From Chiua virens (Eukaryota; Basidiomycota; Agaricomycetes; Boletales; Boletaceae), in contig JAHNUO010000027.1 in assembly GCA_019787685.1 (NCBI GenBank), positions 62,001 to 126,000 of the forward strand: 64,000 bases of DNA. The letters are read 5' to 3'. Below are positions 60,906 through 64,000 of the stretch, piece after piece. Below the pieces are notes generated by a model. The model made no database searches. It saw only the letters and a program-made list of their open reading frames with translations, and had not been told where the DNA came from. Made by a program: the position numbers and the translations under genes. Numbering within the stretch: position 1 is the stretch's first letter; every line of letters starts with the position of its first letter.

Positions 60906-61434
60906 ACTTTTTTTGTTCATTTACTTGTTTCAGGCTCTATGTCCATGTCATTTCTCATCATGATGTCCTTTCATGCCATGGGCATATGCCAAAACGACGC
61001 CACGGCTGTATCGGTCTGACTTATGTTCGTGCCTCAAGAATATTCTCCTTTCTATCGGACAAACGGTCTTATTTCGAGGTTGCGTTACCGCAGTGTACCG
61101 AGTATACTTCCGAATCAACATCGGCTGCCATCGTTAACACCGATATATCGACCTTCCGTCGATCGGCGTTTGAGGCGAGTCCCTCTCCCGAAACGATCAA
61201 CAATATTGGTACTGAGATACATGCGGGGTAAATGACATCAGTACTCATAATAGGGAGGACGCGTACACGTGAGAGTGTGGACATTCAAGCTCAAGCTTAA
61301 GTTTAAGTTGTTGTCTTTCTGATTCCATTCTACCTAATCTCATATGCGAGGCCCTTTTTACAAATTATTGACCATGCTTACAGGCCTCCAACCATCTTCC
61401 ACTACCATTCATTTAGTACCCCATGATTACTCCG
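60906..61434. other. Intergenic, no gene recognised
   Basis: Contains the 3' region of uS4. Composition becomes AT-rich and CpG-poor towards the right. Confidence 0.5.
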
Positions 61435-63431
61435 AGTCCAACCTTGGCCTACTTCCTGCCCACTGCATTGTCTGTGTTGATTGGTGTTCCCTCAATAGGG
61501 ATGGTCCTTCCCAATCACTGGCAGCCCTTGCCATATTTATCAACTTAGACTATTGTATGGACCATCTATGTTTGATGCCAACAGGCACCATTAAGATATT
61601 TGTCTGTAATGCCAAGAAGATATATTTCTTGGTTGAGATGATCACTCAAGCAGAGGATGTGATTACTGTGTGTTAGGCAGAGTGATCTGGACTTGGAAAG
61701 ACATTGGAATAGATGTGGATATGAAAGTTGGAATATGTATTGAGTGTTCTGACTGTTCCAAGTGGTTCCCAGCTTCAGTCTGTAACTCAGGCTGGTTCCA
61801 AACTGTAAACAAGTATAAATTTTTACTGTTTGCTTCTCAACTCACTTTTGGTTCATATGTCATTTATGCTATGATTCATCAACCTTGCTTTGTTACAGCC
61901 ACAATGTTCTGTTCCTTTCCCAGTTATGTTTCATTACTTGTTCAGTTCATTTGTTGCCAACCATATCCCCTTCAGTACACCACATTTGGTAGACTTTTTC
62001 CTGCTTCTTGATGTCCAGGCTTCAGTCTGATTCTGTATCCAGGTTGATCCAGGCTAAGGGTCATCACCTGCCTGCCACCACCTCTTCCTTTTTTTTTTGT
62101 TCCTTGATCTTCTGACTGTGCACCCTTTGGACTTTGGATCCACATGGATTATTTTTATATTAGTATTAATAATTCAAGCTGTCACATCTAACATCTACAT
62201 ATTGTTTTGAAACTCCTTTGTTCCATCCATCATCAGCCCAACCTGCCACAATTTTGCCTATCTACTTGTATTACAATGAAGAGGCAAGAGGTGTAAGCAC
62301 AACCTTCATCATTGGCACACCCCCACAAAAATTAGTCAACATGCCCACCTGCATTGTGTAGTATACCACACAACCATGACACAGTGACTCTACCCTCAAC
62401 CAAGATATGAAGTTTACTGACATGGTACATTCATTAAAAGGTCAAACATGATATGTACAGTAACTCCAAAAACTGTTGCAATAGCTAAATGCAATGCAGT
62501 GTGTGAAGTGCACTGCAAACAGGGGTGAGAGTTTCACTTAGGTCTGGTGGGATGAAAGATAGTACTCATGTTTGGCTACAAATTGGCCATTGGGTCATGT
62601 GATTTGGTTCCCAGGATCCCAAGATATGAATATTTTAAATCAATGACCCCATTGTAATGATTTTGTACTTGTAACTTGAGACATAGAATCTCATATGTAT
62701 TTATCAATGGATATTTGGTCTTTTTTGTGCTACAAACAAAGATATACATGACTACATTAAAACTGAGTTTGAAAATATACACACACTTTGTGACTTCATG
62801 TTATGTCACCATGAAATGTCTTTCTCCCCTTAGGAGAGTAATCAAGCTTTCTTGAGATACTGCCAAAGCTATTTGAAGGAGTTTGGGTCCAGAGAATGTA
62901 TAGACCAAGTCACAGACCCACATCACCACTTATTATGCCATTGGTGGATCTTTTAAAAGGATTCACATGGCCCTATGGGCAACCCTGGACCCCTCTTCTC
63001 CTTTGATGCCTCTGTTGCCTTTTGTCCTTGCCACCTGAATTACTGTCAGTTGGTTCATGTAGTTAGTATGAGCTTGATGAGTGAAGGAGGTGTGTTGTTT
63101 GCTCTTTCTCTTTCTTGTTCTTTCTAATGTTGTATCAGTTACTGTGATTACTCATGTCCCTAGGTGTAAGGGTCATATCTGAGGTGCAGGAAATGCTGAG
63201 CAAACACTATGTTGACTTTAGTGTTCTTTGACAGCATTTTGACTAAATTACCCAGGCTGTATTCAGACTGATGCTACAAATACAATGCTTTTCATGTGGA
63301 GGTCTCTCACATTGTCTATTGCTTTTGTTTTTGTTTTATGGGTTTGGGCTTAATTGAGCAAAATGAATAGCTTACTCTTAGGTCTATGCTTAAAAATCAC
63401 TTGGATGACATGTACACAATAAGCATCTTAT
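61435..63431. other. CpG desert, AT-rich, no gene recognised (2.0 kb)
   Basis: I read every line and found no CG between the CpG at 61433 and the one at 63432. The tract has only weak ORFs (for example one with CIVCVDWCSLNRDGPSQSLA) and no recognised domain. It abuts the LTR-like edge at 63489, and its composition matches the WD40 desert at 41129-44025. It probably represents an old repeated element or a heterochromatic flank. Confidence 0.8.
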
Positions 63432-63488
63432 CGCACATGATCAAGATGCCGTGGAGCAAGCCACAGATGCCGACGGGTACTGAATAGT

Positions 63489-64000
63489 TGTTACGATACC
63501 GACTTTTCCTCACTTAACAACTCCAACGTTCAACTTATTCTAAAACATATATGCCTCATGTCAAGGCTGTCCAAAGGATCATATCCGATTGGCTGCCACA
63601 ATAACACAGCATCCATCACCTCATGCCCTTATCTATTCATTTCCCTTATCACTGACTCATCACCGGCAGTGCAAGGCTATGCTCTTATCTATGACTCATA
63701 TCGATTCACACCTTATCATCCAATAGGATACAGTATGCTTATCTACGTAGTTCATACTCAGATTAGAACTCCGATATCCATGTAGTATATAAACCCCATG
63801 AATGACAGCCAGAGAGCTCTAACAAAGTTCTCTTGGAGTTTTCGCCTCTTCACTGGACTGAACCCCCTCTTCACTCAACCACTACAACTTAACAGTCTAG
63901 TTTTGTTCTAGGTTGTTTCATTAGAACTTTGTTGCTTTTCTTCGCTGTTGATACTACTGTCAAGTCCCTCGACCTCGTCGTAGCTGTCTTATCACTAAAC
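63489..64000 (+). mobile_element. Putative LTR edge (5' part), runs off the window
   Basis: The sequence starts with TGTTACGATACCGAC, an opening typical of Ty3/gypsy-type LTRs (TGTTACGA), and CpG content returns here abruptly. It contains a strong TATA box (tatataaac, about 63786) followed by an untranslated-looking leader with repeated ttctctt and cttcact motifs. The 3' end and any primer-binding site lie beyond the window, so this is only an LTR candidate. Confidence 0.45.

Noticed and set aside
61344..62011. ORFs of 110 and 113 codons in the CpG-free tract
   Set aside because: AT-rich sequence with few stops gives long frames by chance; no domain seen.

Overview
The window is nuclear DNA of a filamentous basidiomycete, most likely an Agaricomycete. 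The genes are dense and split by many 45-70 nt introns with short, fungal-type splice signals. The gene set includes an NACHT-WD40 gene of the kind expanded in mushrooms, Zn2Cys6 and homeodomain regulators, a cytochrome P450, a GH28 remnant and a DUF2235 protein. Genus cannot be fixed from sequence alone; a Rhizoctonia/Ceratobasidium-like fungus is only a guess. About 26 protein genes are supported. For many of them I re-spliced the exons by hand, and totals divisible by three plus continuous family motifs confirm the models.

Layout. 0-5 kb: an ankyrin protein, a broken P450 copy and an intact P450 (a partial tandem duplication). 5-12.8 kb: a DUF726 alpha/beta hydrolase, a conserved low-complexity protein and histone H3. 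13-24 kb: a decayed GH28 polygalacturonase, a DUF2235 protein, an obscure ORF cluster and a Zn2Cys6 transcription factor. 25-35.4 kb: two same-length membrane-protein paralogues in opposite orientation flank an F-box protein, an ethanolamine/choline phosphotransferase and histidyl-tRNA synthetase. 36.6-44.1 kb: an RRM protein, then a C2-NACHT-WD40 (NLR-like) gene. 44.3-52 kb: housekeeping genes in divergent pairs (siroheme synthase/SRP14 and bL2m/RVB2) around a homeodomain gene. 54.5-61 kb: a newly modelled five-exon small gene, an Arg/Lys/Glu-rich protein, an ENT nucleoside transporter and the divergent pair eL21/uS4. 61.4-64 kb: an AT-rich non-coding tract and the edge of an LTR-like element.

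The most striking signal is compositional. I read two long tracts base by base and found no CpG dinucleotide in either: 41129-44025 (2.9 kb), which is the WD40-repeat part of the NACHT-WD40 gene, and 61435-63431 (2.0 kb), which lies beside the LTR-like edge. Flanking genes are full of CpG. The first desert begins near the start of the repeat array and spares the NACHT half of the same gene. This is what repeat-targeted cytosine methylation and deamination would leave. The WD40 repeats are nearly identical except at a few columns, as in fungal non-self recognition NWD genes that evolve by repeat exchange. Other points of interest are an unusual histone H3 tail, four GC-AG introns, micro-exons (including a Met-only first exon) and a decayed GH28 whose expected catalytic Arg codon reads TGA.
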